The notes: a model not told the origin generated them from the sequence alone. A DNA stretch of 64,000 nt from Kiloniellaceae bacterium (GCA_021776115.1 JAJFGN010000049.1:62001-126000), one strand, 5' to 3'. Counted from the stretch's first letter, positions 30,904 to 40,180 are shown. Numbers and translations are program-made.

Positions 30904-32730
30904 TTAAGCCGTAATCGGCGCCGTCGCCCGATTGAGCCAGGCCGCCGCCGCTCCATCCAGCGTGTCGCGGTGAGCCGCGCGCACGCGGGCATGGTAGGCG
31001 TTCAGCCATTCGAGCTCGTCCGCGACTAGCAAGGCCGGGCCGATCAGTCGCAAATCTATGGGCGCCAGGGTCAGGGTCTCGAAGGCCAGCATGTCCTTTT
31101 CGTCGGCCGACTGGGCCGGGCTATCGACCACGGCCACGAGGTTCTCGATCCGGATACCGTAGGCCCCCGTCTTATAATAACCGGGTTCGTTGGACACGAT
31201 CATGCCGGGCTCCAGGGCGCTCCGGTTCGGCATCTTGGCGATACGCTGCGGGCCCTCGTGGACGTTGAGATAGCTGCCGACCCCATGTCCGGTGCCGTGG
31301 TCGTAGTCCAGACCGGCCTGCCACAAAGAGTACCGGGCCAGCACGTCGAGCTGACTCCCCGTCGTGCCGCGTGGAAAGCGCGCCCGTGCCAGGGCGATAT
31401 GCCCCTTGAGAACGCGGGTGAAGCGATCGCGCGCCTCCTCGCTTGGCGCCCCGATCGCAACCGTGCGGGTCACGTCGGTCGTGCCGTCGAGGTATTGACC
31501 ACCCGAATCGACCAGGAATAGCTCACCCAGGCCCAGGGGCCGGCTGCTGGCCTCCTCGGCGCGGTAATGCACGATGGCGCCGTTTGGACCGGCGCCGGAG
31601 ATGGTGTCGAAGGAAGGGCCTTGAAAGAGCTCGTTCTCGCCCCGGAGCGCCAGGAGTTCCCCAGCCGCCTCAAGCTCGCCAATCGGGTCGCCGGCCTGGG
31701 CGCGCACTTCTGCCTCCCGGTCCAACCAGGCCAGAAAACGGACCAGCGACCGGCCATCGCGCGCGTGCGCCGCGCGCGCGCCCGCCAATTCGACCGGGTT
31801 CTTGCAGGCCTTTGGCAACTGGCAAGGATCGGGGCCCGTTATCAAGGTCGCGCCGGCCGCACGGGACCGCTCGAATATCCATGAGGCAGCAGTAACCGGA
31901 TCGGCCAGGACGGCCTTCCCGGTCGCGCCCAGGTCGTCCAGAACCGGGCCTAACTCGGCGGGATCGTGGATCGTGACGCCATTGCCGATGTGCGCGCGAA
32001 GTTTTGCGGTCACTTTGGCTGGGTCGAGAAACCACTGCACCGCCGCATCGGCGTGCAACACGGCGAAGGACAAGGGCAGCGGCGAATTGGGCACGTCCTG
32101 GCCGCGCACGTTCAACAGCCAGGCAATCGAATCCGGCAAGGTAACGACGGCTGCGTCCGCACCCTGCTTCGCGAGTTCGCCCGCGACTTCCGAGCGTTTG
32201 TCGGCGGCCGTCTTGCCGGCATAGTCAAGCGGGTGGGCCACGACCGGGGATCCCGGCGGCGGTGGGCGATCCGCCCAGATCGAGTCCACGGGGTTGTCGT
32301 CCAAGAGAACCAGAGAAGCGCCGGCCTTTTCAATCGCGGCGCGCAGCGTCTCGATTTGCTGCTCGCTGTGGAGCCAGGGATCGACGCCCAGTGCCTGCCC
32401 CGCCGCCATATGTTGCGCAATCCAATCGCCCGGTGGTTGTTCACTCAGATGGCAATACTCGAAGAGGCCACCCGCAACCTGATCGCGGACCTGAAGCGTA
32501 TAGCGGCCATCCACGAAAATAGCCGCGCTGGCGTCCAACACGACCGCCATCCCGGCCGAGCCGGTGAATCCCGTTAACCATGCCAGGCGCTCGGAATCGG
32601 CGGCCACGTATTCGCCCAAATGCGCGTCCGCGCGTGGGATCACAAAGCCGTCCAGGCTCCGGTGCGATAGCTCGGCCCGGAGCCGCGTCATACGCACCTC
32701 CAGCGGCTCGCTTTCATGACTTTCAGCCAT
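30904..32730 (-). CDS. Xaa-Pro aminopeptidase (M24B family)
   Basis: This 608-residue enzyme removes N-terminal residues before proline. It has two creatinase-like N-terminal domains (from RMTRLRAELSHRSLDGFVIPRADAHLGEYV) and a C-terminal pita-bread domain. The metal ligands can be traced: FLVDSGGQYLDGTTDVTRT (Asp pair), GHGTGHGVGSYLNVHEGP (His), SNEPGYYKTGAYGIRIENL (Glu) and FETLTLAPID (Glu). The length fits the long, eukaryote-like APP1 type rather than the short PepP. No signal peptide, so cytosolic. Transcribed alone. Confidence 0.92.
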   Translation of the reverse strand: MAESHESEPLEVRMTRLRAELSHRSLDGFVIPRADAHLGEYVAADSERLAWLTGFTGSAGMAVVLDASAAIFVDGRYTLQVRDQVAGGLFEYCHLSEQPPGDWIAQHMAAGQALGVDPWLHSEQQIETLRAAIEKAGASLVLLDDNPVDSIWADRPPPPGSPVVAHPLDYAGKTAADKRSEVAGELAKQGADAAVVTLPDSIAWLLNVRGQDVPNSPLPLSFAVLHADAAVQWFLDPAKVTAKLRAHIGNGVTIHDPAELGPVLDDLGATGKAVLADPVTAASWIFERSRAAGATLITGPDPCQLPKACKNPVELAGARAAHARDGRSLVRFLAWLDREAEVRAQAGDPIGELEAAGELLALRGENELFQGPSFDTISGAGPNGAIVHYRAEEASSRPLGLGELFLVDSGGQYLDGTTDVTRTVAIGAPSEEARDRFTRVLKGHIALARARFPRGTTGSQLDVLARYSLWQAGLDYDHGTGHGVGSYLNVHEGPQRIAKMPNRSALEPGMIVSNEPGYYKTGAYGIRIENLVAVVDSPAQSADEKDMLAFETLTLAPIDLRLIGPALLVADELEWLNAYHARVRAAHRDTLDGAAAAWLNRATAPITA

Positions 32731-33021
32731 AATTTCTCGCGTAAGGTTTCGCCGGGAAAGCTAGGGCTGGACGGTCGATTCGACAAGCCCTGTGGCGCAG
32801 TCAGAATCGACAGTTCCGATCTATTCCCTCCCTAACTCACTGTAAAGCATGATTTTTTAAAGAATTCTTAGGTATGTCGTTTTAACATTGCTGCAGTGCA
32901 ATATGGGCGCTCGAAGGTGACCCAGAAACGTCATAGATACTGACCAGACAGACAGAAATGCGGCCCGGTGACGACGCGTCGAGGACCTGCATAGGAATAC
33001 TTTTTTTGATGGAGATCCTTT
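32731..33021. other. Intergenic region between divergent pepP-like and DUF1127 genes
   Basis: About 290 bases holding promoters for both genes. It contains TTAAAGAATTCTTAGG at 32857-32872, one base off a CtrA-type TTAA-N7-TTAAC box, and the TTGC-N6-GCAA palindrome listed separately. GATGGAGATCC precedes the DUF1127 ATG as ribosome-binding site. No gene is seen. Confidence 0.55.
32887..32902. promoter_or_regulatory. Palindrome ATTGC-N6-GCAAT, PhaR-like site
   Basis: ATTGCTGCAGTGCAAT is an inverted repeat with an internal CTGCAG. It resembles the TTGC/GCAA-rich operators of PhaR-type regulators of polyhydroxyalkanoate metabolism in alphaproteobacteria. It lies about 120 bases upstream of the DUF1127 gene. 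The palindrome is seen; the regulator is a guess. Confidence 0.35.
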
Positions 33022-33669
33022 ATGGCTCAGGCTATCGCTAAACACGCCGGGTCGACGCACAGAGGCCAAAAGCCGGCGTTCACCCAAGGCATCCTCGACG
33101 GCGTTTTCCGCTTTCTCGCTCGCCGCCGGACCCAGCGCGAATTGTCGCGCTTGGACGATCGTATGCTCGCCGACATTGGATTGTCGCGCGGCGACATCCA
33201 CATTGCGGCGGCCCAGGCCGTTGGCACGCGGGCGCAAAAAAAAACTCCGATTTGGGCTAATTGGCTGTCGCTAGTGCAGCGCGCCCGGACGCGCGCGCGG
33301 ATGGTTCGGGATCTCCATCGTTTGCCCAACCATATTCTGGACGATATCGGCATCCAGCGCTGGCAAATCGAGGACGAAGTCGACGGCATCCTGGCCAAGA
33401 ACGACACCAAGGATGAGTCGTTGAAGACCGAGACGGACGGGACGTCGCCGGTTCACGATCTTCTGCGCCGTGTTGAAGCCGCCACTTGGCCGTTCCGGCG
33501 CTGGCAGATGAGCCGCGTCGCAGCCGGTCAGATGGCGCGCCTGAACCGGGATACGCTTGCCGATCTTGGATACGTAAAGGGCGACGTGGATTGGGTGCCG
33601 GAAGTGTTGGCGGAACGCCACCTGAGGTCCGCCGCGAACCGCAATCAAGCGCGTGAGGTCGTCGCCTAA
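33022..33669 (+). CDS. Protein with three DUF1127-like repeats
   Basis: This 215-residue protein repeats the DUF1127 helix three times. Copy 1 is at about 35-60 (RRTQRELSRLDDRMLADIGLSRGDI), copy 2 at about 87-120 (ARMVRDLHRLPNHILDDIGIQRWQIEDEV) and copy 3 at about 160-190 (RWQMSRVAAGQMARLNRDTLADLGYVKGDV). Single-copy DUF1127 proteins of 45-75 residues are common in alphaproteobacteria and some bind RNA or affect phosphate and small-RNA responses. A three-copy version is unusual. GGAGATCC precedes the ATG and a strong terminator follows, so it is a single-gene unit. Confidence 0.8.
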   Translation: MAQAIAKHAGSTHRGQKPAFTQGILDGVFRFLARRRTQRELSRLDDRMLADIGLSRGDIHIAAAQAVGTRAQKKTPIWANWLSLVQRARTRARMVRDLHRLPNHILDDIGIQRWQIEDEVDGILAKNDTKDESLKTETDGTSPVHDLLRRVEAATWPFRRWQMSRVAAGQMARLNRDTLADLGYVKGDVDWVPEVLAERHLRSAANRNQAREVVA

Positions 33670-33719
33670 CAGCGAAACCCAACCGGCTTGTCCCCAAGCT
33701 GCTTGTCAAAGAGACAAGG

Positions 33720-33752
33720 CGGCGGTCCTGAAAAAGACCGCCGTCTTTTTCT
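33720..33752 (+). terminator. Rho-independent terminator after the DUF1127 gene
   Basis: CGGCGGTC (33720-33727) and GACCGCCG (33736-33743) form a perfect 8-bp stem with an 8-base loop, followed by TCTTTTTCTTT. It lies 51 bases after the stop codon and just before the convergent prmA stop. Confidence 0.88.
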
Positions 33753-33762
33753 TTGGCCCAAC

Positions 33763-34638
33763 TTACCGCGACAAGATCAAGGTCGACCACTCGCCTAGAA
33801 CGATATCGCGTACCAGGCGAAGCGGTCGGTGACTTTCGGCCACGGCCTTCGCTTGCCCAGTAAGGAGGCCGGAGAGAATCGCGAAACCGCCGGGCGCGAG
33901 GTGCCGGATCAGGTCCGGCGCCATGTCGCATAGCGGCCGGGCCAGAATATTCGCGACAACCAGGTCATAGGGCGCGCCCGCCGCCACCGCCGGGCATCGA
34001 TAGCCGTCCCCCAGTTCGGCGCGCACCGTCTCTGCGACCTCGTTGACCCGCGCATTTTCCTCGGTCAGGCGCACGGCGTCCGGATCGTTATCCACGGCCA
34101 GCACCGGCGCGCCCCAAAGCTTGGCCACGGCCAGGGCGAGAATGCCGGTGCCGCACCCCATGTCGAGGGCGCGGGCGACGGCCCGCTCTCGCTTCATCTC
34201 AGCCAGCGCCAGGAGGCAGCCGCGCGTGGTTTCGTGTTGCCCCGTGCCAAAGGCGATGCTGGCTTCGATGCGAATCGGGATCGAGCCGGGCGGCGGTGGC
34301 TCGCTGACGTGGGCGCCAAATACATAGAAGGGTCCAGCGTGGATCGGCGGCAGGGCCTTGCGTCCCTCCGCGACCCAATCGAGATCCGGCAGGCGTTCGA
34401 TCTCGAATTCGGGCGGCTCTATCCCTCCGGCCAGCGCCGCGGCCGCGAGCGGCGCCGCGACCCGGGCCCTGTCAGGCTCCTGCGCCAGGTAAAAATCTAG
34501 GGCAACCCGGTCGTCGGGGTCCGGCAGGCCGCTCGCGACGGCGCCGCCGAGTTGGCCGAGCGCCGCCTCGAAAGCCGGAACGGCCGCGGCCGGGACCGTT
34601 AGGCGTAGGCACCACGCCGAACCCTGGCCACTCACCAT
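33763..34638 (-). CDS. prmA: Ribosomal protein L11 methyltransferase PrmA
   Basis: This 291-residue SAM-dependent methyltransferase trimethylates ribosomal protein L11. The N-terminal L11-recognition domain precedes a Rossmann domain with DMGCGTGILALAVAKL. Family motifs IRIEASIAFGTGQHETTRGCLLAL and DLVVANILARPLCDMAPDL (NPPY-like loop) are present. It lies seven bases after the uvrD stop on the same strand, so it is the second gene of a uvrD-prmA unit. Confidence 0.93.
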   Translation of the reverse strand: MVSGQGSAWCLRLTVPAAAVPAFEAALGQLGGAVASGLPDPDDRVALDFYLAQEPDRARVAAPLAAAALAGGIEPPEFEIERLPDLDWVAEGRKALPPIHAGPFYVFGAHVSEPPPPGSIPIRIEASIAFGTGQHETTRGCLLALAEMKRERAVARALDMGCGTGILALAVAKLWGAPVLAVDNDPDAVRLTEENARVNEVAETVRAELGDGYRCPAVAAGAPYDLVVANILARPLCDMAPDLIRHLAPGGFAILSGLLTGQAKAVAESHRPLRLVRDIVLGEWSTLILSR

Positions 34639-34645
34639 GCCGTCT

Positions 34646-36946
34646 TCAGCCCGCCTGTTCGGCGGGCAGGACGAAGCTGGCGATGACCTTCTTTCGGCCG
34701 GCCTTTTCGAATTCGATGTCCAGGCGGTCGCCTTCCACCTTCATTATCCGGCCATAGCCGAACTTCTGATGGAACACGCGGTTGCCCTTGCCAAAACCGC
34801 CGCCCGAAGGGGAATCGATCACCCGGGCCGTGACATCGATGAAGCTGTCGCGGTGCATCCCGCGTTGGCGCGCGCGCGCCATACCCGGGCTCCAGCGTTC
34901 GCTGGCCGTACCCTCGGCCTCCGTATTCTGTGAGAAGCCAGAGCCGAAACCGTAACCGCTGGCGGTCGCGCCATAGAGGCCGGAATCGCTTTCCACCTCG
35001 ATGTGCTCCTTCGGCAACTCGTCGATGAAGCGCGACGGAATCGCGGGCGCCCAAGACCCGTGGAGCAAGCGGTTCGCGGCGAAGCTGACGATCGCGCGTG
35101 TGCGGGCCCGGGTCAGGCCGACATAGGCGAGGCGGCGTTCCTCCTCCAAGGCCCGCAGGCCGGATTCGTCCAGCGCGCGTTGACTGGGGAACAAGCCCTC
35201 CTCCCAGCCGGGCAGAAAGACGGTGTCGAACTCCAAACCCTTTGCGGCGTGCAGGGTCATGATGCTGACCATGTCCTGGCCTTCCGCCTCATTCAGCTCC
35301 ATGACCAGGGCGACGTGCTCCAAAAACCCGGCGAGCGTATCGAACTCGGCAATGGCATTGACGAGTTCCTTGAGGTTTTCCAGCCGGCCAGGCGCATCGG
35401 GTGATTTGTCGTTCATCCACATGCCGGTGTAACCGGACTCATCGAGCAGGATTTCCGCGAGCTCCGGGTGCGGCACGGTATCGATCATGCCGCGCCAGCG
35501 CTCGAAATTGGCAAGAAAATCGGCCAAGGACCGGCGCGCGGCGGGGCGCAGCTCGTCGGTTTCCACCAAGCGCCGCGCGGCCTCGTACAAAGGCACACCG
35601 GCGGCGCGCGACAGCATGTGCATGTGGCGCAAGGTCACATCGCCGAGACCGCGCTTAGGTTTGTTCAAGATGCGCTCGAACGCCAGGTCGTGGCTGGGGG
35701 AGTCCAGCACCCGCAGGTATGCGAGCGCGTCGCGCACCTCCAGGCGCTCGTAGAAGCGTGCGCCGCCCACGACCCGGTACGGCAAGCCCAGGGTGATGAA
35801 GCGTTCCTCGAAGGCGCGTGTCTGCGCGCCGGTGCGTACCAGGATCGCGATCTTCGACAGCGCGAGCCCCTTACGCTGACGGTCCTCGATCTCTTCGCCA
35901 ACGAAGCGGGCCTCGGCGTCGCCGTCCCAGAGCCCGCGTACGCGCAGTTTTTCGCCCTCCGCGCCTTCGGTCCAAAGCGTCTTGCCCAAGCGGCCCTTGT
36001 TATGGGCGATCAGGCCCGAGGCGGTCGCGAGAATGCGCCCGGTCGAGCGATAGTTGCGCTCCAGCCGAACCACCTTGGCGCCGGGAAAATCGGTTTCGAA
36101 CCGCAGGATGTTGTCGACCTCGGCCCCGCGCCAGCCGTAAATCGACTGATCGTCGTCGCCCACGCAGCAGATGTTTCGGTGACCTTGCGCCAACAGGCGC
36201 AACCAAAGGTACTGTCCGACGTTGATGTCCTGATACTCATCGACCAGCAAATAGCGAAACCGTCTGTGATAGTCTTCCAGCACATCGGGGCAGGTCTGGA
36301 ACAGGGTCAGGTTGTGGAGCATCAGATCGCCGAAATCGCAGGCGTTCAAGGTGCGCAGGCGATCCTGGTAGGCCCTGTAGAGCGCCAGCAAGCGGCTGCC
36401 CGAGAGCTCCGCCCCCAAGCCGCCGGTTTGCCCAGCCGGCACCTTGTCGGGCGTCAGGCCCCGGTCCTTCCAGCTTTGGATGACGCCCAGAACAGCGCGG
36501 GCCGGCGCTTTCTTATCCTCGATCCCCGCCGCCGCCATAACTTGCTTGAGCAGGCGCAGTTGGTCGTCGGTATCCAGGATCGTGAAGTCGGAGCGCAGGC
36601 CAATCCGCTCGGCATGGCGGCGCAAGATGCGCGCCGCGATCGCGTGAAAGGTGCCGAGCCACCAGCCCTCGACCGGGCGCTGGAGCAGCGCGGCGACGCG
36701 TTCGCGCATCTCGCGCGCCGCCTTGTTGGTGAAGGTCACGGCCAGGATTTGCCCAGGCGTCGCCCGCCCGGTCACCAAGAGATGCCCGAGACGCGTGGTC
36801 AAGGCACGGGTCTTGCCCGTCCCCGCCCCGGCCAGTACCAGGACCGGGCCATCCAAGGTCTCGACCGCCTCGCGCTGAGCCTGATTAAGCTCCGCGAGAT
36901 AGGGGTATTGCGCCCCGGAAGGCTGGGTCTGGATCGGCTCTGGCAT
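34646..36946 (-). CDS. uvrD: UvrD/PcrA-family DNA helicase
   Basis: This 766-residue SF1A helicase unwinds DNA in nucleotide-excision and mismatch repair. It has a Q-motif region (LNQAQREAVETLDGPVLVLAGAGTGKTRALTTR with Walker A), motif II LLVDEYQDINVGQY, motif III VGDDDQSIYGWRGA, motif IV RLERNYRSTGRIL and motif VI region YVGLTRARTRAIVSFA. The C-terminus carries a short RNA-polymerase-binding-like domain (GGGFGKGNRVFHQKFGYGRIM...). It precedes prmA on the minus strand. Confidence 0.93.
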   Translation of the reverse strand: MPEPIQTQPSGAQYPYLAELNQAQREAVETLDGPVLVLAGAGTGKTRALTTRLGHLLVTGRATPGQILAVTFTNKAAREMRERVAALLQRPVEGWWLGTFHAIAARILRRHAERIGLRSDFTILDTDDQLRLLKQVMAAAGIEDKKAPARAVLGVIQSWKDRGLTPDKVPAGQTGGLGAELSGSRLLALYRAYQDRLRTLNACDFGDLMLHNLTLFQTCPDVLEDYHRRFRYLLVDEYQDINVGQYLWLRLLAQGHRNICCVGDDDQSIYGWRGAEVDNILRFETDFPGAKVVRLERNYRSTGRILATASGLIAHNKGRLGKTLWTEGAEGEKLRVRGLWDGDAEARFVGEEIEDRQRKGLALSKIAILVRTGAQTRAFEERFITLGLPYRVVGGARFYERLEVRDALAYLRVLDSPSHDLAFERILNKPKRGLGDVTLRHMHMLSRAAGVPLYEAARRLVETDELRPAARRSLADFLANFERWRGMIDTVPHPELAEILLDESGYTGMWMNDKSPDAPGRLENLKELVNAIAEFDTLAGFLEHVALVMELNEAEGQDMVSIMTLHAAKGLEFDTVFLPGWEEGLFPSQRALDESGLRALEEERRLAYVGLTRARTRAIVSFAANRLLHGSWAPAIPSRFIDELPKEHIEVESDSGLYGATASGYGFGSGFSQNTEAEGTASERWSPGMARARQRGMHRDSFIDVTARVIDSPSGGGFGKGNRVFHQKFGYGRIMKVEGDRLDIEFEKAGRKKVIASFVLPAEQAG

Positions 36947-36992
36947 GGCACCTAGATATATAGGGCGGTGCGGGTGTCGTCACGGCGTTCCC

Positions 36993-37778
36993 TTACGCCA
37001 GCCGGCCGTAGAAGGTCATCCGCGCGGATTCGGAGAGGGAAATCCCCGGCGCGGAATTGTATGCCAGCACGACGAGCATGCGGGTGCGTTCCCCCTCCAC
37101 CGGCGCGACCCGGTGAATCGCGTTACGGCCGCGAAACAAGACCAGGGCGCCCGCATCCATGGTCAGGCGGTTCGGCTCGATGTCTCCATCCAGAACCCGG
37201 CCGACGCCCGGAAAATTCATGTCACCCTTGTCCGCATCGCGCATACCCTTGACGTACTCGAAGGCGCCGCCCCGCTCCGGCTCTTGAATCATGAGCGTGA
37301 TCGCGAACGACGAGTTATCGAAATGCCAACCCAGTTCCTGACCCGGCTCCGCATAGTGGATGTTCACTGACGACAGAGGATCGGCGTACTCGTACAAGGC
37401 CATCTCGCCCAAGACCGCGCAGAGGTAGTCGCGGAACTCCGGTGAATTATACAGCGCGCGCAGTTGCGATTCGGGCGGCACGACATCGTCGGTAATGCAG
37501 CCCTTGGAAGAAACGACAATGCGGTTGCGCGGATGATCCGCAAGGTAGTCCGGATCGGGCGGCGTCAGGTAGGCGTTATGCTCTTGCGTGCAAAAGTAAG
37601 CGCGGTGCCGATTGTCCTCCCCTTCGCGCCGGATAGACTCGATCGCACTCGGCCTCAAAAAACCGCGCAAGACCAGCGCTCCCTCCGCGCTCAAGGTATC
37701 GCGGCTGCTTGAGCGGAACGCTGGATCGCTCAAAGGGTACTTTTCGGTATCGACGATCCGATTTAGTGGGACTGACAT
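36993..37778 (-). CDS. 2-oxoglutarate/Fe(II)-dependent oxygenase
   Basis: This 261-residue protein belongs to the double-stranded beta-helix oxygenases. The facial triad is visible: HFD in ELGWHFDNSSFAITL and a distal His in GRNAIHRVAPVEG, followed by the 2OG-binding Arg in GERTRMLVVLAYNS. The substrate is unknown; relatives hydroxylate amino acids or small metabolites. The Met at 37778 is preferred because CCGGAGCCGA precedes it; the ORF-track start is nine codons upstream. It is divergent from the M14 deacylase gene, sharing a 168-base promoter region. Confidence 0.8.
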   Translation of the reverse strand: MSVPLNRIVDTEKYPLSDPAFRSSSRDTLSAEGALVLRGFLRPSAIESIRREGEDNRHRAYFCTQEHNAYLTPPDPDYLADHPRNRIVVSSKGCITDDVVPPESQLRALYNSPEFRDYLCAVLGEMALYEYADPLSSVNIHYAEPGQELGWHFDNSSFAITLMIQEPERGGAFEYVKGMRDADKGDMNFPGVGRVLDGDIEPNRLTMDAGALVLFRGRNAIHRVAPVEGERTRMLVVLAYNSAPGISLSESARMTFYGRLA

Positions 37779-37946
37779 TCGGCTCCGGTCCTCTTCCTTA
37801 CGCATTTGACAGCCCTTCTCCCATCCGGCACAGAAAATCTCGCACGCTACAGCGGGAAGTCAATACGGCTTATGCCCCTTGACCGCCGCGCCCGGCACCG
37901 CCTTGATTGGCGGCCCAAAGAAAAAACACCGAGGGAGACCAAGCCC

Positions 37947-39089
37947 ATGACCCGGCGTATCGAGCGGCATCGCCTGCACGCCAGCACCCCCGGCACCAGC
38001 CGCGAGGTGATGGTCCGCCGTTACGGCGAGGCGGGCGCGCGGCCCAAGGCCTATATCCAGGCGTCCCTGCATGCCGATGAGATCCCGGCCCTGCTGACCG
38101 CGCACCACCTGACCGGCTTGCTGGACCAGGCCGCCGACCGGGGCGCGATACGCGGCGAGATCGTACTGGTCCCCTATGCCAATCCGATCGGCTTGTCGCA
38201 GTTCGTCGAGAACCACCACCATGGTCGGCGCGAAATCTCCGGCGGCGGCAACTTCAACCGCAACTGGCCCAAGCTGTTAGAGATGCTGGACGACCGGCTG
38301 GACGGCAAGCTGACCGATTCGCCGGCGGAGAACGTGAAGGCGGTGCGCGCCGCCATGATCGAGGCGCTGGCGGCGGAGACACCGCAGAACGAGCTGCACA
38401 GCCTGCGCCTGATCCTGGCGCGCCTGGCGGTCGATGCCGACCTAGTCTTCGATCTGCACTGCGACGACGAAGCCCTGATGCACCTGTTCCTGATTCCAGC
38501 GCACTGGCCCGAGGGGCAAGACATCGCGGCCGAGCTCGGTTGCCGCGCGGTTCTGCTGGCCGAGGATTCGGGCGGCGGCTCCTTCGACGAAACCTTCTCA
38601 ACCCCCTGGACCTATCTGGCCGAGAAACACCCGGACCACCCGATTCCCGCGGTTTGCGTTTCCGGCACCGTCGAGCTGCGCGGGCAAAGCGATGTCGAGG
38701 ACAGCTTGGCCTCGGCGGACGCAACCGCGCTGTTCCGCATCCTGCAACGCCGCGGCCTGATCGAGGGCGATCCCGGCCCGGTGCCAGCGCCGCAGTGCGC
38801 GGCGACCCGGCTGGATGCCTGCGAGGTCCTGCGCGCGCCGGCACCGGGAGTCGTCGCCTATGCCGTCGCCTTGGGCGCGCAGGTGCGCAAAGGCGATATC
38901 GTCGCCTGGATCGTCGACCCGGCGGCCGAGGACCCGGCGCAGGCGCGCCTGCCCGTGTGCGCGGGCACCGACGGCCTGATCCTATCGCGCCGCGACCGCC
39001 GCTACGCCCTGCCCGGCATGACCCTAGCCAAGATCGTCGGCACCGAGACCCTGCCCGCGCGCGCCGGTGGGCCGCTGTTGGAGGACTAA
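37947..39089 (+). CDS. Succinylglutamate desuccinylase/aspartoacylase (M14) family protein
   Basis: This 380-residue zinc hydrolase of the M14 superfamily has the HxxE metal site in ASLHADEIPAL and a third ligand in DLHCDDEAL. NFNRNWPKL and the C-terminal barrel-sandwich-like segment (APAPGVVAYAVALGAQVRKGDIVAWIVDP) are typical of AstE/ASPA-type deacylases that cleave N-acyl amino acids. The ATG at 37947 follows GAGGGAGACC with good spacing. An HtrA-like gene follows after 92 bases; the two may form one unit. Confidence 0.85.
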   Translation: MTRRIERHRLHASTPGTSREVMVRRYGEAGARPKAYIQASLHADEIPALLTAHHLTGLLDQAADRGAIRGEIVLVPYANPIGLSQFVENHHHGRREISGGGNFNRNWPKLLEMLDDRLDGKLTDSPAENVKAVRAAMIEALAAETPQNELHSLRLILARLAVDADLVFDLHCDDEALMHLFLIPAHWPEGQDIAAELGCRAVLLAEDSGGGSFDETFSTPWTYLAEKHPDHPIPAVCVSGTVELRGQSDVEDSLASADATALFRILQRRGLIEGDPGPVPAPQCAATRLDACEVLRAPAPGVVAYAVALGAQVRKGDIVAWIVDPAAEDPAQARLPVCAGTDGLILSRRDRRYALPGMTLAKIVGTETLPARAGGPLLED

Positions 39090-39181
39090 AAGATTCGGCG
39101 GCCCGAAACCGGGACGTCGGTGTTATGCTTCCCCCATCGCCGGACCGCTTGGTCCGGTTCGACAGGGGAGCATGTCACGCC

Positions 39182-40180
39182 ATGGCAAAGATTTTTATTC
39201 GCCGCGCCGCCGCGACCTTCTGCCTGATCCTTTTGCTCGCCGGCTTGCCGAACGCCGCGATTCCCGCGCGCGCGGCCGGACCACTGGATGCCGTGGTCGG
39301 CGTCTATGCCAGCGTCCCGCGCGATGCGCGCACTGCGGACATCCTTGGCACCGAGCGTCGAGGCTCGGGCGTGGTGATCGACAAGGACGGCCTGGTACTG
39401 ACGATCGGCTACCTGATCATGGAGGCGATCTCGGCGGAACTGGTGCTGCCCGGCAACAAGACGGTGCCGGCGGAGGTCGTGGCCTACGACTACGAGACCG
39501 GCTTCGGTCTCTTGCGCGCCCAATCGCCGCTCGGCATCGAGCCCGTTCCGCTCGGCCAATCGAGCGAACTGAAGGTGGACAGCCAGGTCTTGGTCGCCGC
39601 GGCCTCGGGCGCGCGCCCGCTGGTCGGCGCCGTCGTGGTCTCGCGCCGGGAGTTCGCCGGCTATTGGGAGTATCTGCTGCCGGACGCGATCTTCACCGCG
39701 CCGCCGCACTTTGAATTCGGCGGCGCGGCCCTGCTCGGCCGCGACGGCCGCCTGCTCGGGGTCGGGTCGCTGATCGTGGCCGACGCCGCCGGGCCGGAGC
39801 GCCAAGTGCCGGGCAACATGATGGTGCCGATCGATGCGCTGAAGCCGATCCTGGCCGACCTTATCGCCAACGGCCGCTCCAAGGTGCCGCCCCGGCCCTG
39901 GCTGGGAATCAGTAGCGAGGAGGCGCGTGGGCGGCTGTTCGTCACCCACGTGTCGCCGGACGGCCCGGCGGCCAAGGCCGGCCTGGCCGTGAACGACATT
40001 ATCGTCGGCGTGGCCGGCCAAGAGATAACCGGCCAGGCCGATTTCTACCGCAAGGTCTGGGCCCTGGGCGGCGCCGGGATCGAGGTGCCGCTCACGGTCC
40101 TGAGCCGCGACGGCCTGAGCGAGATAAAGCTCAACTCGGCCAGCCGCTACGATCACCTGAAGCTGAAGCCGAGTTATTGA
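39182..40180 (+). CDS. HtrA/DegP-like pseudoprotease with PDZ domain
   Basis: This 332-residue protein has a signal peptide (FCLILLLAGLPNAAIPARA), a trypsin-like HtrA domain (about 35-230) and one PDZ domain (about 235-320, RPWLGISSEEARGRLFVTHV...). The catalytic triad appears lost. The His of TxxHV aligns with Tyr77 (LTIGYLIME), the Asp of TDLAVL aligns with Gly107 (ETGFGLL) and the Ser of NSGGP aligns with Phe (EFGGAAL). It is therefore probably a periplasmic binding or chaperone protein rather than a protease. The ORF-track start at 38540 lies inside the previous gene. Confidence 0.82.
   Translation: MAKIFIRRAAATFCLILLLAGLPNAAIPARAAGPLDAVVGVYASVPRDARTADILGTERRGSGVVIDKDGLVLTIGYLIMEAISAELVLPGNKTVPAEVVAYDYETGFGLLRAQSPLGIEPVPLGQSSELKVDSQVLVAAASGARPLVGAVVVSRREFAGYWEYLLPDAIFTAPPHFEFGGAALLGRDGRLLGVGSLIVADAAGPERQVPGNMMVPIDALKPILADLIANGRSKVPPRPWLGISSEEARGRLFVTHVSPDGPAAKAGLAVNDIIVGVAGQEITGQADFYRKVWALGGAGIEVPLTVLSRDGLSEIKLNSASRYDHLKLKPSY

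Noticed and set aside
35468-36955. 495-codon plus-strand ORF antisense to uvrD
   Set aside because: High-GC shadow frame; the opposite strand encodes a complete UvrD with all helicase motifs.
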